A DNA stretch of 64,000 nt from Acidobacteriota bacterium (GCA_003385635.1 QQUY01000001.1:1651001-1715000), one strand, 5' to 3'; shown: positions 8,917 to 18,523, numbered from the stretch's first letter. Numbers and translations are program-made. Notes: a model not told the origin generated them from the letters alone.

Positions 8917-9791
8917 TCGGTCAGGAGTCCGTGTACCGTTGGCGCGATGTCGGTGAGATCGCGAATACCCTTTGCTTTCGTCTCGGCATCGCGGCCCCAG
9001 ACCACGGTCGGAACCTTGTTAAGTGTGTGGTTGCGGACGGAGAGATTCTCGATGTTGCCGTGGTCGCTTGTCAATATTACTGTCGTCCTTTCCGGATCGG
9101 TAAATTTGACCGTCAGTCTGAGAAATTCGGCGAGTTCCGGAAGGTGAACCAGAGCATGTGAAGAATCCATCGCGTGCCCGATCTTATCGGTGATGAAATG
9201 TTCGTAGAGAACGAAACGGTGATCCTCTGACAGCCTTGCGAGTATCTCTGCCGCCTTTTCCGGCGAATACTCCGGTACGTCAAAACCTCGCTCCCTCAGC
9301 GAGCGATTCGTGAAGTCGTGGAATACCGAACGCCCGCCCAGCATATCCGGGATCCTGCAAAAATCCATACCGGCAGATTCAACTGCCACCGTCGTTGCGG
9401 ATTTCCATCTTGGAGTCCCTTCAAAGAACTGGGGGGTGTAGGTATTGGCAAATACGTTCGGCCCGATCCCGGCCTGTTTCAGTTTTTTGAAGATCGATCC
9501 CGTGCGAATGATCTCCCTGAGCTCTTCGTTCGGGAATCCCTGCTTGTGCCTTCCGAGTTTCTTCGGTGCGTTTACTCCGGTAAGGATCGTCGTCTGGCCG
9601 GAGGCGCTTTGCGGGCGGCCCTCAACACCAAGCGTAGCATCTGTCCTCGCCAGATGGCCCCCGAGCTCTACCGGATGCTCCTCTTCCTGAAAATGCGCAA
9701 GCGGCCCAGCTTCGCACTTCGAAAGCGGGTTGTGGTCTTCCCTTTTCCCGATCCCCAGGCCATCGACAAAGAATAGGATCACAGAGTTCAT
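8913..9791 (-). CDS. Alkaline-phosphatase-superfamily metalloenzyme (phosphomutase/phosphatase-like)
   Basis: 292 residues. Metal-ligand motifs of the superfamily occur in order: FFVDGLGIG (Asp10), QSASGQTTILTG (likely nucleophile Ser/Thr near 65), TDKIGHAMD, SDHGNIE and NHTLNKVPTVVW. This is the pattern of cofactor-independent phosphoglycerate mutase and its relatives, but the protein is far shorter than iPGM (about 510) and lacks its inserted domain, so another phosphoester is the likely substrate. It follows the HemD-like gene by 13 bp and overlaps the MFS gene. Confidence 0.8.
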   Translation of the reverse strand: MNSVILFFVDGLGIGKREDHNPLSKCEAGPLAHFQEEEHPVELGGHLARTDATLGVEGRPQSASGQTTILTGVNAPKKLGRHKQGFPNEELREIIRTGSIFKKLKQAGIGPNVFANTYTPQFFEGTPRWKSATTVAVESAGMDFCRIPDMLGGRSVFHDFTNRSLRERGFDVPEYSPEKAAEILARLSEDHRFVLYEHFITDKIGHAMDSSHALVHLPELAEFLRLTVKFTDPERTTVILTSDHGNIENLSVRNHTLNKVPTVVWGRDAETKAKGIRDLTDIAPTVHGLLTE

Positions 9792-9804
9792 AGATTCGAA
9801 TACT

Positions 9805-10539
9805 TTAACTCAGCACCCGCATGATCCGCGATCTGACACCGGTTTCCTCCAGTGCCGCCTGTGAAAGGCCATCGTTGCAAATCGCGGTGGCACCTCTTGA
9901 AAAGAGGTCAAAGCCCAGCTCCTTCAAGACGCGGCTATCGAAGACATCGAGTGTAGAAGAAAAGAAGACCTGGTCGATGCCGCCGCCAATTGCCAGTGCC
10001 TTCATTCTGTTCAACGCTCTCTGGTCGTCGATCGACATCCTCGAGGTATACACCGTTTCAACAATGCACCCGGAATCACGAAGTTCATTCAGTGGTATCC
10101 AGGATGCGGAGATCGAAGCGACGACTAGCACCGACATTTCGTTCAGGGCGTCTGCGCCGCCGAGGTATGCGCTTATGGTGTTGAGGACAGTTTCAGAGGT
10201 TAACCTTGCAGGAATAACATCAGCGTGAATCAGGAGAAACCTTAGGCGGTCGGCTACCGGTTCACCAAGGGCAACGACCGTCGTATGATCAAAACCGATC
10301 GGATCGATCGCAGATTCCGCAAAACGATCTCCAAGGAACTCAACGGCTCTTTCATCGGCGAAGATCACAAGATCGAAGGTGTCCGGGTTCGCAAGTTCAA
10401 CCAGTTTGCTATTCGGCAGGTCCAGCGGCTCGAAACTGACCGTGGGCATCTCGAAAACAGTGAGACCTAGCCTCCGCAACTTATCGGCATTCCGCGAGTT
10501 CCTGTCGCCTCCAAGCACCGCTATTGTGCCGTTTTTCAT
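9805..10539 (-). CDS. Uroporphyrinogen-III synthase-like protein (HemD fold)
   Basis: 244 residues from the ATG at 10539; a GTG at 10554 would add five. The pattern of two flavodoxin-like halves fits HemD: IAVLGGDRNSRNADKLRRLG at the start, FDLVIFADERAVEFL, VVALGEPVADRL, VETVYTSRM, and QVFFSSTLDVFDSRVLKELG near the end. HemD closes hydroxymethylbilane to uroporphyrinogen III. Sequence conservation across this family is low and no other heme gene is present, so the assignment rests on fold-like motifs. It is the first gene of a long minus-strand run and diverges from the nucleotidyltransferase gene at 10681. Confidence 0.65.
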   Translation of the reverse strand: MKNGTIAVLGGDRNSRNADKLRRLGLTVFEMPTVSFEPLDLPNSKLVELANPDTFDLVIFADERAVEFLGDRFAESAIDPIGFDHTTVVALGEPVADRLRFLLIHADVIPARLTSETVLNTISAYLGGADALNEMSVLVVASISASWIPLNELRDSGCIVETVYTSRMSIDDQRALNRMKALAIGGGIDQVFFSSTLDVFDSRVLKELGFDLFSRGATAICNDGLSQAALEETGVRSRIMRVLS

Positions 10540-10680
10540 CGATCGGCCAGACACTTCAAACCGTTCCGCGAACGGAAACCACCTGTTTGCAATTGCCCCT
10601 TAAAATAAGTAACTTTGAATGTCGTTTTATACACTGCGGTGTCCGCATCGGAAGGCCGCAAGAATTATACAGATCCGGTA

Positions 10681-11661
10681 ATGAAAGCAATGATCTTGGC
10701 CGCGGGCTATGGCACGCGGCTCTTCCCTTTAACAGTAGACAGAACAAAGCCGGCGATCCCTCTGCTGGGCAAACCTCTGGTCGGTTACGTCGCCGAATAT
10801 CTTGCAGAATTCGGCATCGAGGACGTGATCGTAAATCTTCATCATCAGCCGGAGTCTGTCAAGCAGGCCCTTGGTGACGGAAGCGACTTCGGCGTCAGGA
10901 TACACTACACGCTTGAACAGCCTTCGATCCTCGGCACCGCCGGCGCTTTGGACAATGCCCGCGATCACCTGATCGATGACACGTTCCTGATCATTAACGG
11001 CAAGATAGTCACAGATATCGATATCAACGCCGCTGTCGAGGCTCACCGATCTTCCGGCGCCGTGGCAACGATGGTCCTGAAAGAGAATTCCAGGCGCGAG
11101 TCTTTCTCCGAAGTTTATGTCGAGAGCTCGAGGGTGACTGGATTTGGTGACCTTGCTGATCCGAACGGAAAAGGAGATCTGCCTCTGATGTTCACCGGAA
11201 TTCACATCCTCGAACCGAGCGTATTCGAATACATTCCCCGAGGGGTCTATTCAGACATTGTCCCGACCTTCTATAATCCGGCGATCAGGAAAGGCGAGAT
11301 GATCGGCGCGCATCTTACTAATGCGAACTGGTTCGAGCTTTCGACCATTCCTCGCTACCTAGAGATTAGCCTCAAGCTTCTGAACGGCAGTGCCGAGAGA
11401 ATGGTCGTAGGAAGAAACCCCAGAATCGCGAGGGACGCGCGGCTCGATGACTCGGTCCTTTGGGACAATGTGACGATCGAGGAAGGTGCGACAGTCGAGC
11501 GTTCTATCATCGGGGACGATGTCGTTGTCCGAAGAGGAGACGTTCTTCGGGACGTGGCTATCGTGAGACGCGAGATGATCGACAGCTTCGGAGCGATTCC
11601 GGAAAAGGCGCTAAAAGGCGAGATCGTCGGCGAGAATTACATAGTTTCCCTGACTCAATGA
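10681..11661 (+). CDS. NDP-sugar pyrophosphorylase with C-terminal left-handed beta-helix (MurU/ManC-like)
   Basis: 327 residues from ATG 10681; an upstream in-frame start at 10615 would add 22 unconserved residues. The N-terminal signature LAAGYGTRLFPLTVDRTKP transfers a nucleotide to a sugar 1-phosphate. Residues about 245-310 (NPRIARDARLDDSVLWDNVTI...) form a short hexapeptide beta-helix. The stop overlaps the start of the AmgK-like kinase gene (ATGA). That pairing suggests MurNAc/GlcNAc 1-phosphate as substrate, as for MurU; MurU itself has no beta-helix, so mannose-1-phosphate guanylyltransferase-like activity is the alternative. Confidence 0.85.
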   Translation: MKAMILAAGYGTRLFPLTVDRTKPAIPLLGKPLVGYVAEYLAEFGIEDVIVNLHHQPESVKQALGDGSDFGVRIHYTLEQPSILGTAGALDNARDHLIDDTFLIINGKIVTDIDINAAVEAHRSSGAVATMVLKENSRRESFSEVYVESSRVTGFGDLADPNGKGDLPLMFTGIHILEPSVFEYIPRGVYSDIVPTFYNPAIRKGEMIGAHLTNANWFELSTIPRYLEISLKLLNGSAERMVVGRNPRIARDARLDDSVLWDNVTIEEGATVERSIIGDDVVVRRGDVLRDVAIVRREMIDSFGAIPEKALKGEIVGENYIVSLTQ

Positions 11662-12692
11662 GAACCGGCCCGATGGCAACCGAAGACCGGACCGCTTTCG
11701 AGCGGCTTTCGACGTTTCTGATCGCCGAAGGTCTGCCACAAGAGATCGAACCGCTTACGCCGGACGCATCGACCCGCAGCTATTTCCGGATCCCCTGGGA
11801 ATCCGGAAGCGCCGTCGCGTGTGTTTACCAAGGTTCATTCGGCGACGATCTGCCATTTCTGGACACGACCTCACTTTTTCTTGCAGCCGGTATCCCGGTC
11901 GCTAAAATCCTGAGATCCGACCACGGATTGGGGATCGTTGTTCAGGAAGACCTTGGATCGCGGACTCTTTATTCAGAACTTGAAGAATCCGGCGAGGCAA
12001 AGAGGGAAAGTTATGTAGACGACGCGATCCGACTGATCGCCCGCATACAGGCAGCGACCGAACTGTCTTTTCAGAGGCGTTCGGTAGCGTCCGGACTGCG
12101 GTTTGACCGTGAAAAGCTGGAATGGGAGCTGAACTTTTTTCTCGAGCATCATTTTGCAAGCCTTCGGAAGGTTCCGCTCGCGGGTGGTCTGGAAACCGAT
12201 GTGAGAGCAGAATTCGCTGCGTTGTCCACCCGTCTGGAGAGTCATTCGAAGTTCCTCGTCCACCGAGACTTTCACGCGTCAAACCTGATGGTGGACGGGA
12301 AAGGAAGGCTTTACATAATCGACCATCAGGATGCGAGGCTAGGTTCGGCAGCATACGATCTCGTATCGCTTCTCCTTGACCGCGTCAGTTCGATACCCGA
12401 TGAAAACTGGCTTGCCTCGAAACGCTGGCTCCTTCTTCGGGAACGCGAGATTGTTGGTCTCGAGGCGATAGATGAGGTGAATTTCTCAGAAGAATTCGAC
12501 CTGGTGGCGATTCAGAGGTGCCTTAAGGCGATCGGGACATTCTCGAACCAGGCAGGAAATTTTGGCAGAGATCAATACCTCAGGTACATACCTCCCATGT
12601 TCCGGATCGTAAAAGAGGCCTGTGAGCGGCAGGACCGGTATCCTGCGATCGTAGAAATGATCAAAACTGCGGAGAAACTGACAAACAGATGA
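11658..12692 (+). CDS. amgK: AmgK-like anomeric sugar kinase (aminoglycoside phosphotransferase fold)
   Basis: 344 residues, starting at the ATG that overlaps the previous stop. The kinase core shows [13 protein letters not shown] (catalytic loop) and [23 protein letters not shown] (metal-binding loop), very close to the pattern of AmgK, which phosphorylates MurNAc/GlcNAc at C1 for peptidoglycan recycling. The N-terminal [12 protein letters not shown] also fits this group. A nucleotidyltransferase lies just upstream, as in amgK-murU pairs. The gene ends inside the asnS start (ATGATG). Substrate is inferred, not proven. Confidence 0.8.
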   Translation: MRTGPMATEDRTAFERLSTFLIAEGLPQEIEPLTPDASTRSYFRIPWESGSAVACVYQGSFGDDLPFLDTTSLFLAAGIPVAKILRSDHGLGIVVQEDLGSRTLYSELEESGEAKRESYVDDAIRLIARIQAATELSFQRRSVASGLRFDREKLEWELNFFLEHHFASLRKVPLAGGLETDVRAEFAALSTRLESHSKFLVHRDFHASNLMVDGKGRLYIIDHQDARLGSAAYDLVSLLLDRVSSIPDENWLASKRWLLLREREIVGLEAIDEVNFSEEFDLVAIQRCLKAIGTFSNQAGNFGRDQYLRYIPPMFRIVKEACERQDRYPAIVEMIKTAEKLTNR

Positions 12693-14005
12693 TGGATCAG
12701 ACTTATGTTTCGGACCTGCCGGAGAAGATCGGTGAACAAGTTGTTCTGAAAGGCTGGCTCTATAACTCGAGGTCCAGCGGAAAGCTCGTATTCCTGCAAC
12801 TGCGTGACGGTACGGGAATTGTTCAGTGCATTGTTTTCAAAGGCAATGTCGAAGACGATGTGTTTGAAGCCGCCAAAGCGCTTGGACAGGAATCATCGCT
12901 TATCGTGAAGGGCTCGGTGAAAGAGGATGCGCGTTCCCCGATCGGCGTCGAGGTCGACGTAACCGATGTCGAAGTCGTGCAGTCCGCCACGGACTATCCG
13001 ATCACTCCCAAGGAGCACGGGACCGAGTTCCTGATGGATCACAGGCACTTGTGGATACGTTCAAAGCTACAACACGCAGTGCTTCGGGTCCGCCATACGG
13101 TCATAAAGGCGACAAGGGACTATTTTGACGACAACGGCTTTATTCTCGCCGATACCCCGATCTTTACGCCGGCAGCGTGTGAAGGCACGACCACGCTTTT
13201 TGAAGTCGATTACTTCGATGACAACAAGGCGTATCTGACGCAAAGCGGTCAGCTTTATAACGAGGCCACCGCCGCGGCATTCGGAAAAAGTTACGCATTC
13301 GGCCCGACCTTCAGGGCCGAGAAATCCAAGACTCGCCGGCACCTGACTGAATTCTGGATGGTTGAGCCCGAGGTGGCTTACGCCCACCTCGAGGACATGA
13401 TGGATCTTGGTGAGGGGCTGATCCTGGCGATCGTCTCAAGAGTGCTCGAGGAAAGAAAAGAAGAATTGGAAACACTTGAACGCGATGTCTCAAAGTTGGA
13501 GGCGATTGAGTCGCCGTTCCCGCGGATCCACTACGACGAAGCGGTAAAGATGCTGCAGAAAGGTCACGACGACGGCGAACTTGAGAGCAGGTTCGAGTGG
13601 GGCGGGGACTTTGGCGCTCCGGATGAGACCTATCTTTCACAGCAGTTCGGCAAGCCGGTCTTTGTCCATCACTTCCCCGCCACGATCAAGGCATTCTATT
13701 TTGAGAAAGACAAAGAAAGGCCTGAATTGGCACTGGGAGTAGATCTTTTGGCGCCAGAAGGCTACGGCGAGATCATCGGAGGCGGCGAACGCGCGACCGA
13801 TATCGATTACCTTGAAAAACAGATCGAAGAACACAACCTGCCAAAAGAATCGTTTGAATGGTATCTCGATCTCAGGCGCTATGGTTCCGTTCCCCACGCG
13901 GGGTTTGGAATGGGGATCGAGCGTTGTACCGCGTGGATGTGCGGAATAGAACACATCCGCGAGACCATCCCTTTCCCGAGGATGCTGTACCGGCTTCGCC
14001 CGTGA
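12689..14005 (+). CDS. asnS: Asparaginyl-tRNA synthetase
   Basis: 438 residues, class II aaRS that charges tRNA-Asn. N-terminal OB-fold anticodon-binding domain (about 15-100); catalytic domain with motif 2 [25 protein letters not shown] and motif 3 [12 protein letters not shown]. The insert [17 protein letters not shown] and the final [11 protein letters not shown] separate AsnRS from AspRS. ATG codons at 12689 and 12692 both fit; the stop of amgK overlaps them, so translation is coupled. The stop codon lies within the first unit of a 7-bp tandem array. Confidence 0.96.
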   Translation: MMDQTYVSDLPEKIGEQVVLKGWLYNSRSSGKLVFLQLRDGTGIVQCIVFKGNVEDDVFEAAKALGQESSLIVKGSVKEDARSPIGVEVDVTDVEVVQSATDYPITPKEHGTEFLMDHRHLWIRSKLQHAVLRVRHTVIKATRDYFDDNGFILADTPIFTPAACEGTTTLFEVDYFDDNKAYLTQSGQLYNEATAAAFGKSYAFGPTFRAEKSKTRRHLTEFWMVEPEVAYAHLEDMMDLGEGLILAIVSRVLEERKEELETLERDVSKLEAIESPFPRIHYDEAVKMLQKGHDDGELESRFEWGGDFGAPDETYLSQQFGKPVFVHHFPATIKAFYFEKDKERPELALGVDLLAPEGYGEIIGGGERATDIDYLEKQIEEHNLPKESFEWYLDLRRYGSVPHAGFGMGIERCTAWMCGIEHIRETIPFPRMLYRLRP

Positions 14006-14075
14006 GCGGTGAGCGGTAAGCAGGGAGCAGTGAGTTCGGAGCGCAGGCGTCCCGCCTGCAATGAGCGGAGCGAAT
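14002..14075 (+). repeat. 7-bp array starting in the asnS stop codon, fused to Box B
   Basis: Five 7-bp units (gtgagcg, gtgagcg, gtaagca, gggagca, gtgagtt) run 14002-14036, so the asnS TGA (14003-14005) is part of unit 1. Box B follows directly at 14037-14075 (cggagcgcaggcgtcccgcc then tgcaatgagcggagcgaat). The array and the box have no gap between them. Confidence 0.75.
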
Positions 14076-14170
14076 CAAGAAGATCAGGCTTTCTTCTGTA
14101 ACATCGACCTCGCCCAGATAGTTGTAACGAGTTAACACGAACTTATCACGCTCCGGCACATACTTTATAA

Positions 14171-15448
14171 ATGTTATACGCATACGCAATCCGAAAGGTG
14201 ATATCCGGGATTCCCGCCGCCGCGTTGCTGATCTCACTTATCTTGATCATCCCGGCCGCAGCCCAACGGCAGATACGCGTTCTCAAACCGACGGTCATCC
14301 TGATCTCGATCGACGGTTTTCGCGCTGACTACCTTTTCAAGTATCAGCCAAAGAATCTTTTGAATCTTGCACGCCAAGGCGTTCACGCGCAGTGGATGAC
14401 CCCTTCTTTCCCGACCAAAACATTCCCGAACCACTACACCATCGCGACCGGACTATATCCCGCGAAGCACGGAATCGTCGCAAACAACATGTTCGATCCG
14501 GAATTTGACGCGATGTTCACTCTCGGGAAACGTGAAGAGGTTCAGAATCCGAGGTGGTGGGGCGGTGAGCCGATCTGGGTGACTGCTGAAAAGCAGGGTC
14601 AGAGAGCGGCCGCATATTTCTTTCCGGGAACAGAAACTAAGATCAATGGTTTTCAGGCTACCTTTTGGCGTGAGTACGACGGGGAGACAACGAACGAGAC
14701 GCGGGTCGATACAGTTCTGGAATGGTTCGATCTTCCGGGCTCGGAAAGACCGACGATTTTCACGATGTACTTCAGTGATGTCGATGACGCCGGACACGAA
14801 TTCTCACCCGACAGCGAGGGAACCAAAGCGGCGGTTCTTCGCGTTGACGAAATGATCGGAAGGCTTGTCGAAGGCCTGAAATCTAGGGGGATCGAGAAAA
14901 AGGTAAATCTGATCCTCGTGTCGGACCACGGAATGGCGGCCGTGCCGCAGAACAATTCAGTTGTCCTGGACGACTACTTCGACTCAGGTCTCGCCGAGAG
15001 GGTTATATGGGTCAGCGAACTGGTTCAGATCTGGCCGAAAGAAGGAAAAACAAGCGAGATCTACGAGGCGATCCGTTCCAGACTTCCGCGGAGTGTACGA
15101 GTGTATCGAAAAGAAGATCTTCCGGCTCGGTTCAAATGGACCGACCACAGACGGATACCGCCGATCGTCGTTATCCCCGATCCGGGCTGGATTGTAGTGA
15201 ACCGGGAACGTTTCGAAGAGATGAAAGAGAGCGGTCGACTCAATGACGTTCGGGGTTCACACGGGTACGACAACCTTGCGCCTGAGATGCGGGCACTCTT
15301 CATTGCCAGCGGCCCCGCCTTTAAGAAGCGGACGACGATCCTCCCGATACGAAACATCGAGATCTACAACCTGATGTGCAGTATTCTTGGCCTCGATCCG
15401 GCGCCGAACGACGGCGATTTTGAGAATGTGAAGAACATTCTCAAGTAA
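14171..15448 (+). CDS. Secreted ENPP-type nucleotide pyrophosphatase/phosphodiesterase
   Basis: 425 residues. A membrane-targeting signal (residues 8-32, ending near PAAAQ) predicts export. The type I phosphodiesterase fold is shown by LISIDGFRADYL (metal Asp), FPTKTFPNHYTIATGLYP (nucleophile Thr in TKTFPNH), FSDVDDAGHEFSPDS, VSDHGMA and GSHGYDN (metal ligands). All active-site positions are present. It probably cleaves nucleotides or phosphodiesters in the periplasm for phosphate or nucleotide salvage. It stands alone on the plus strand. Confidence 0.9.
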   Translation: MLYAYAIRKVISGIPAAALLISLILIIPAAAQRQIRVLKPTVILISIDGFRADYLFKYQPKNLLNLARQGVHAQWMTPSFPTKTFPNHYTIATGLYPAKHGIVANNMFDPEFDAMFTLGKREEVQNPRWWGGEPIWVTAEKQGQRAAAYFFPGTETKINGFQATFWREYDGETTNETRVDTVLEWFDLPGSERPTIFTMYFSDVDDAGHEFSPDSEGTKAAVLRVDEMIGRLVEGLKSRGIEKKVNLILVSDHGMAAVPQNNSVVLDDYFDSGLAERVIWVSELVQIWPKEGKTSEIYEAIRSRLPRSVRVYRKEDLPARFKWTDHRRIPPIVVIPDPGWIVVNRERFEEMKESGRLNDVRGSHGYDNLAPEMRALFIASGPAFKKRTTILPIRNIEIYNLMCSILGLDPAPNDGDFENVKNILK

Positions 15449-15453
15449 GTCAA

Positions 15454-15752
15454 AAGTTGGCTGCTGGAAAAACCCAACAGGATGGACAGGATAGATAGGA
15501 TTGCTACTCCAAAGTACTGACGCAGCCCAATACTCAGTTACGCTACCATTCAGATCAAGCTATCCTAATCAATCTGTTACTCTTTTTCTTTGAAACTGAG
15601 AAGCGACTTCGAAGTTGGCTGCTGGAAAAACCCAACAGGATGGACAGGATAGATAGGATTGCTACTCCAAAGTACTGACGCAGCCCAATACTCAGTTACG
15701 CTACCATTCAGATCAAACTATCCTAATCATCCTGTCCATCCTGTTACTCTTC
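15454..15752. repeat. 158-bp tandem duplication with palindromic ends
   Basis: Copy 1 begins at 15454 and copy 2 at 15612. The first ~105 bases are identical between copies, after which they diverge slightly. Each copy starts with aacaggatggacaggata and ends with an inverted form (atcctgtccatcctgtt in copy 2), so a copy is itself a large imperfect palindrome. The block begins six bases after the phosphodiesterase stop. No ORF is supported. Confidence 0.85.
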
Positions 15753-15804
15753 TTTTAAGGATTAAGATGTTCGACTAACTGTCCGGTCATCAATGAAGAA
15801 TAAT

Positions 15805-15850
15805 CGTCCCGTAGGGACGAAGTATCGTAGCCCCGGTCTTCAGACCGGGG
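15805..15850. repeat. Two adjacent perfect hairpins
   Basis: cgtccc/gggacg with a 3-nt loop at 15805-15819, then ccccggtct/agaccgggg with a 2-nt loop at 15831-15850. They lie 50 bp beyond the 3' end of the hydrolase gene (minus strand). They resemble the hairpin modules of the larger intergenic clusters. No U tract, so terminator function is uncertain. Confidence 0.6.
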
Positions 15851-15903
15851 TACGGCTCCCGCCCAAGCCTTTAGCTGCGTAGCGGCGACAGCTTCTCTTA
15901 AAT

Positions 15904-17514
15904 TCAAGGTTCAACATCCAAGGTCTTCAGGTCTTTCAGGATGTTTTCCTTCATCTCCGCTTTCCTCGCGGGCGTCAATTCTGAAGAGTCATCAGTATCT
16001 ATCAGATTCAGGGTTTTCCGGTTGTACTCCAGGGCAACGTCCTTCCTGCCAGTCTTGAGTGCGTAGTATGCGAAATAATAGTTAAGAGTCGCAGATTCCG
16101 GAAAACTGTCTGTTCCCAATCTATAGAGCTTAAATCTATTTTCGAAATCCGGGTCCTTTTTCCAGGCCAGCCAATCCCTGAAGTCGTTGTAGAACTCCTT
16201 TGAAAATGGGGTCGGGTTCCGTTCCTTTAGTTTGGCATAGACTTTCTCAACAGATCCAAAACCCGTTCTTATAAATGAATCTTTCAGTTCCGTCGTTGTA
16301 GGAGGCGAAGGCAGTCCCTCTTTGAATGAATGCTTGTCGATAACCGATGTGTCTGGTGGTTTAGCTCTCAAGAACTGCAAACTCTTTCGATCCTCTTTTA
16401 AGTATGCTTCGAAGAACCTTAGACAATACAGTGCGGCTACTTCGAAGCCTTTCTGCACATCACCCTTTGTCTGTCCGATGATCCCCGGCACAAACCTCTC
16501 GAAAACGCCAAAGTTCAAGAAGTGAAACTCGCTCATCTGGGGAAAATGGAAGAAGAATCTGTCAGAGAATTTAAGATGAGAGATGTTTTCCGGGTCGATC
16601 GAGGGATGTGGGGCATAAATTGCAAGAATCGGCTTATTCATGTCTTGAGGACTATAGAAAGCCGTCCGGCGTAACAGGCTATGGTCGAATTGACTCAGGA
16701 AACCGCCATCCAGACTCACTACACAGTCAACACTCTGGTTCCTGGCTTGATAAGCAATACTCTGCGATGCGGTTATGGCATTGCCGATCAGACAAATCTT
16801 CTCTTTGTCCACCTGTGGAATTTCCAGAACCTTGCCGATCGCAAAACTAAGATCACTTACCGCTACTTCGATCCCCCGGACCGATATCTCCTCTGTGAAC
16901 GCATGCTGACCCTTCAGTGCAAAGGCGACAACTATGAACCCGTGGCTGGCGAAGAATTCGCACATAGTGCTCTGAAACGCCGGACTGCCCCCATTCGGGA
17001 AAACTATCAGGGGAAACTTTTCGTTTACTGGTTCTGCGTTGAAGTATGAATTGGTCTTCAGATCCTTAAGGACTTTTAGCTTTTCAATCGTGAACGAGCC
17101 ATTGCCTCCAAGGTCATTCGTCTTGGAAATGAACTGCTCATCGGCGAACTTCCTCATCTTATCATCAAGCGATCCGAATTCCGTTTGCTGAGCCATCAGT
17201 GCCAGGTAGTGGGAAAACAGCACCTGCTTGTCTCCCTTGCGTACATCTGCGGGATACCAAACATTGATCTGCATTTGTCTGCCTCTCGTTTCCCTGGTTG
17301 GAACGAGCCTCCCGTGCCAGCCTGAATATGGGATTGCGGGCCGTGAAACATCAAACTCGAACAAGGTCTTGAAACCGACCTCGTGCGGACCGCTTTGAAG
17401 ATCGCCCCAGATCCGTGGAATATCCTGACCAAGTACCGATGCGGCCGGGTTCAATACAAGAAAAGCAAGGATCATCCACCACTCGAAGAATGGTGTTATC
17501 CAATTCTTAGACAT
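15904..17514 (-). CDS. Secreted alpha/beta-hydrolase-fold protein, probably without catalytic Ser
   Basis: 536 residues. Signal peptide at residues 9-29 (ending VLGQ). The body resembles the PAF-acetylhydrolase/dienelactone-hydrolase group: NVWYPADV, FPLIVFPNGG, FFASHGFIVVAF, VSLDGGF. The nucleophile elbow, normally GxSxG as in GHSFGG, reads GNAITA, so Ser is Ala. The later SEFHFLNFG keeps the His region. A C-terminal ~110-residue helical extension (SATLNYYFAYYALKTGRKDVALEYNRK) looks TPR-like. It diverges from the AraC gene, a common regulator-target layout. Confidence 0.8.
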   Translation of the reverse strand: MSKNWITPFFEWWMILAFLVLNPAASVLGQDIPRIWGDLQSGPHEVGFKTLFEFDVSRPAIPYSGWHGRLVPTRETRGRQMQINVWYPADVRKGDKQVLFSHYLALMAQQTEFGSLDDKMRKFADEQFISKTNDLGGNGSFTIEKLKVLKDLKTNSYFNAEPVNEKFPLIVFPNGGSPAFQSTMCEFFASHGFIVVAFALKGQHAFTEEISVRGIEVAVSDLSFAIGKVLEIPQVDKEKICLIGNAITASQSIAYQARNQSVDCVVSLDGGFLSQFDHSLLRRTAFYSPQDMNKPILAIYAPHPSIDPENISHLKFSDRFFFHFPQMSEFHFLNFGVFERFVPGIIGQTKGDVQKGFEVAALYCLRFFEAYLKEDRKSLQFLRAKPPDTSVIDKHSFKEGLPSPPTTTELKDSFIRTGFGSVEKVYAKLKERNPTPFSKEFYNDFRDWLAWKKDPDFENRFKLYRLGTDSFPESATLNYYFAYYALKTGRKDVALEYNRKTLNLIDTDDSSELTPARKAEMKENILKDLKTLDVEP

Positions 17515-17633
17515 ACTGTTCTCCTGAAAAAAGTTGATTCAAAGCTGCGAAGGTCATAGTCTCATGCAGCAGAACATATGTATTGAAGATTGGAAAGGTC
17601 AGTTTGACGGGAATTCAGGGAGCAGGCCTCGCT

Positions 17634-18449
17634 ATGTCATCAAAAGATCCGAACTACAAGGAGTTCAAGACAAGGGATTCTCTAATCATTAAACGATTCG
17701 TAAACTCAACTATCTTGGTCGAAAACCACGTCCGTAAGCCCTTCAAGTATTCGAATCATGGTCATGAGATCGCCTATTTCATGTTTACCGACAATTGCTC
17801 TTATCGAGAACGTATGGGAAGTGTTACCCACCATCATCAACCAAAGACAATCATCTGGCGCCCAAAAGGAATCTCTCATGCGGACGAGGTCAGGGATCCC
17901 GACCGTCGGTTCTTTTCTATCTACGTGAGGGACAAATGCCTGAACGAATTCTCGCAGTTCGCGAAGATCCCTGCAGAATTCTCGGAAAGAAACAGTTTCC
18001 TTGTGTTCCTGGCGATCCGAATTCAGAAGGAGTTTAGAAACTGGGAGGAGTGTTCGACGCCCATTGCTGAAGGACTGGTGCTTGAACTTCTGGGTCATGC
18101 TTCCAAAGAGCAATCGAAGATCGAAAAGCATTGCCCGAAATGGATGACTTACATAATCGACAAACTTGACAGTGAATTCAGGGAGAAACATACGAACGCC
18201 AGCCTTGCCGCCGAGGTGGGTCTTCACCCGGTCCACCTCGCAACTGCATTCCGTAAGTTTCAAAATTTGACGGTCGGAGAATATTTAAAGAGGAAGCGGA
18301 TCAATTACTCGATGCAGCTGCTGTCTGAAAACGAGCTTTCCCTTTCCGAAATTGCTTTCGATTCGGGTTTCTCTGATCAGGGTCATTTTACTCGCGTGTT
18401 CAAAGCTGTTACCGGGATTACACCGGGAGCGTTTAGAAACTCTCTATGA
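17634..18449 (+). CDS. AraC-family transcriptional regulator
   Basis: 271 residues from ATG 17634; a TTG at 17583 would add 17. The N-terminal half is a cupin-like sensor region (VTHHHQPKTIIWRPKGISHADE). The C-terminal ~95 residues carry two helix-turn-helix units, NASLAAEVGLHPVHLATAFRKF and LSEIAFDSGFSDQGHFTRVFKAVTGITPGAFR, the second being the AraC signature. It is divergent from the hydrolase gene with a short shared intergenic region and may control it. Confidence 0.93.
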   Translation: MSSKDPNYKEFKTRDSLIIKRFVNSTILVENHVRKPFKYSNHGHEIAYFMFTDNCSYRERMGSVTHHHQPKTIIWRPKGISHADEVRDPDRRFFSIYVRDKCLNEFSQFAKIPAEFSERNSFLVFLAIRIQKEFRNWEECSTPIAEGLVLELLGHASKEQSKIEKHCPKWMTYIIDKLDSEFREKHTNASLAAEVGLHPVHLATAFRKFQNLTVGEYLKRKRINYSMQLLSENELSLSEIAFDSGFSDQGHFTRVFKAVTGITPGAFRNSL

Positions 18450-18495
18450 ACGAGCTCAACGGATTGTAAGCACCGTGCATTTGCCGAAAAGATCA

Positions 18496-18523
18496 GATGG
18501 CTCAATTATTAGAATAAGCCATC
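18496..18523 (+). terminator. Hairpin downstream of the AraC gene
   Basis: gatggct (18496-18502) pairs with agccatc (18517-18523) around an A/T-rich loop, 47 bp after the AraC stop. No U tract follows directly, so this is only a possible terminator. The rest of 18450-18736 shows nothing recognisable apart from the 5' region of the kinase gene. Confidence 0.3.

Noticed and set aside
17706..18263. 185-codon minus-strand ORF in the AraC gene
   Set aside because: The plus frame has two helix-turn-helix motifs; the minus frame has no domain or ribosome site.
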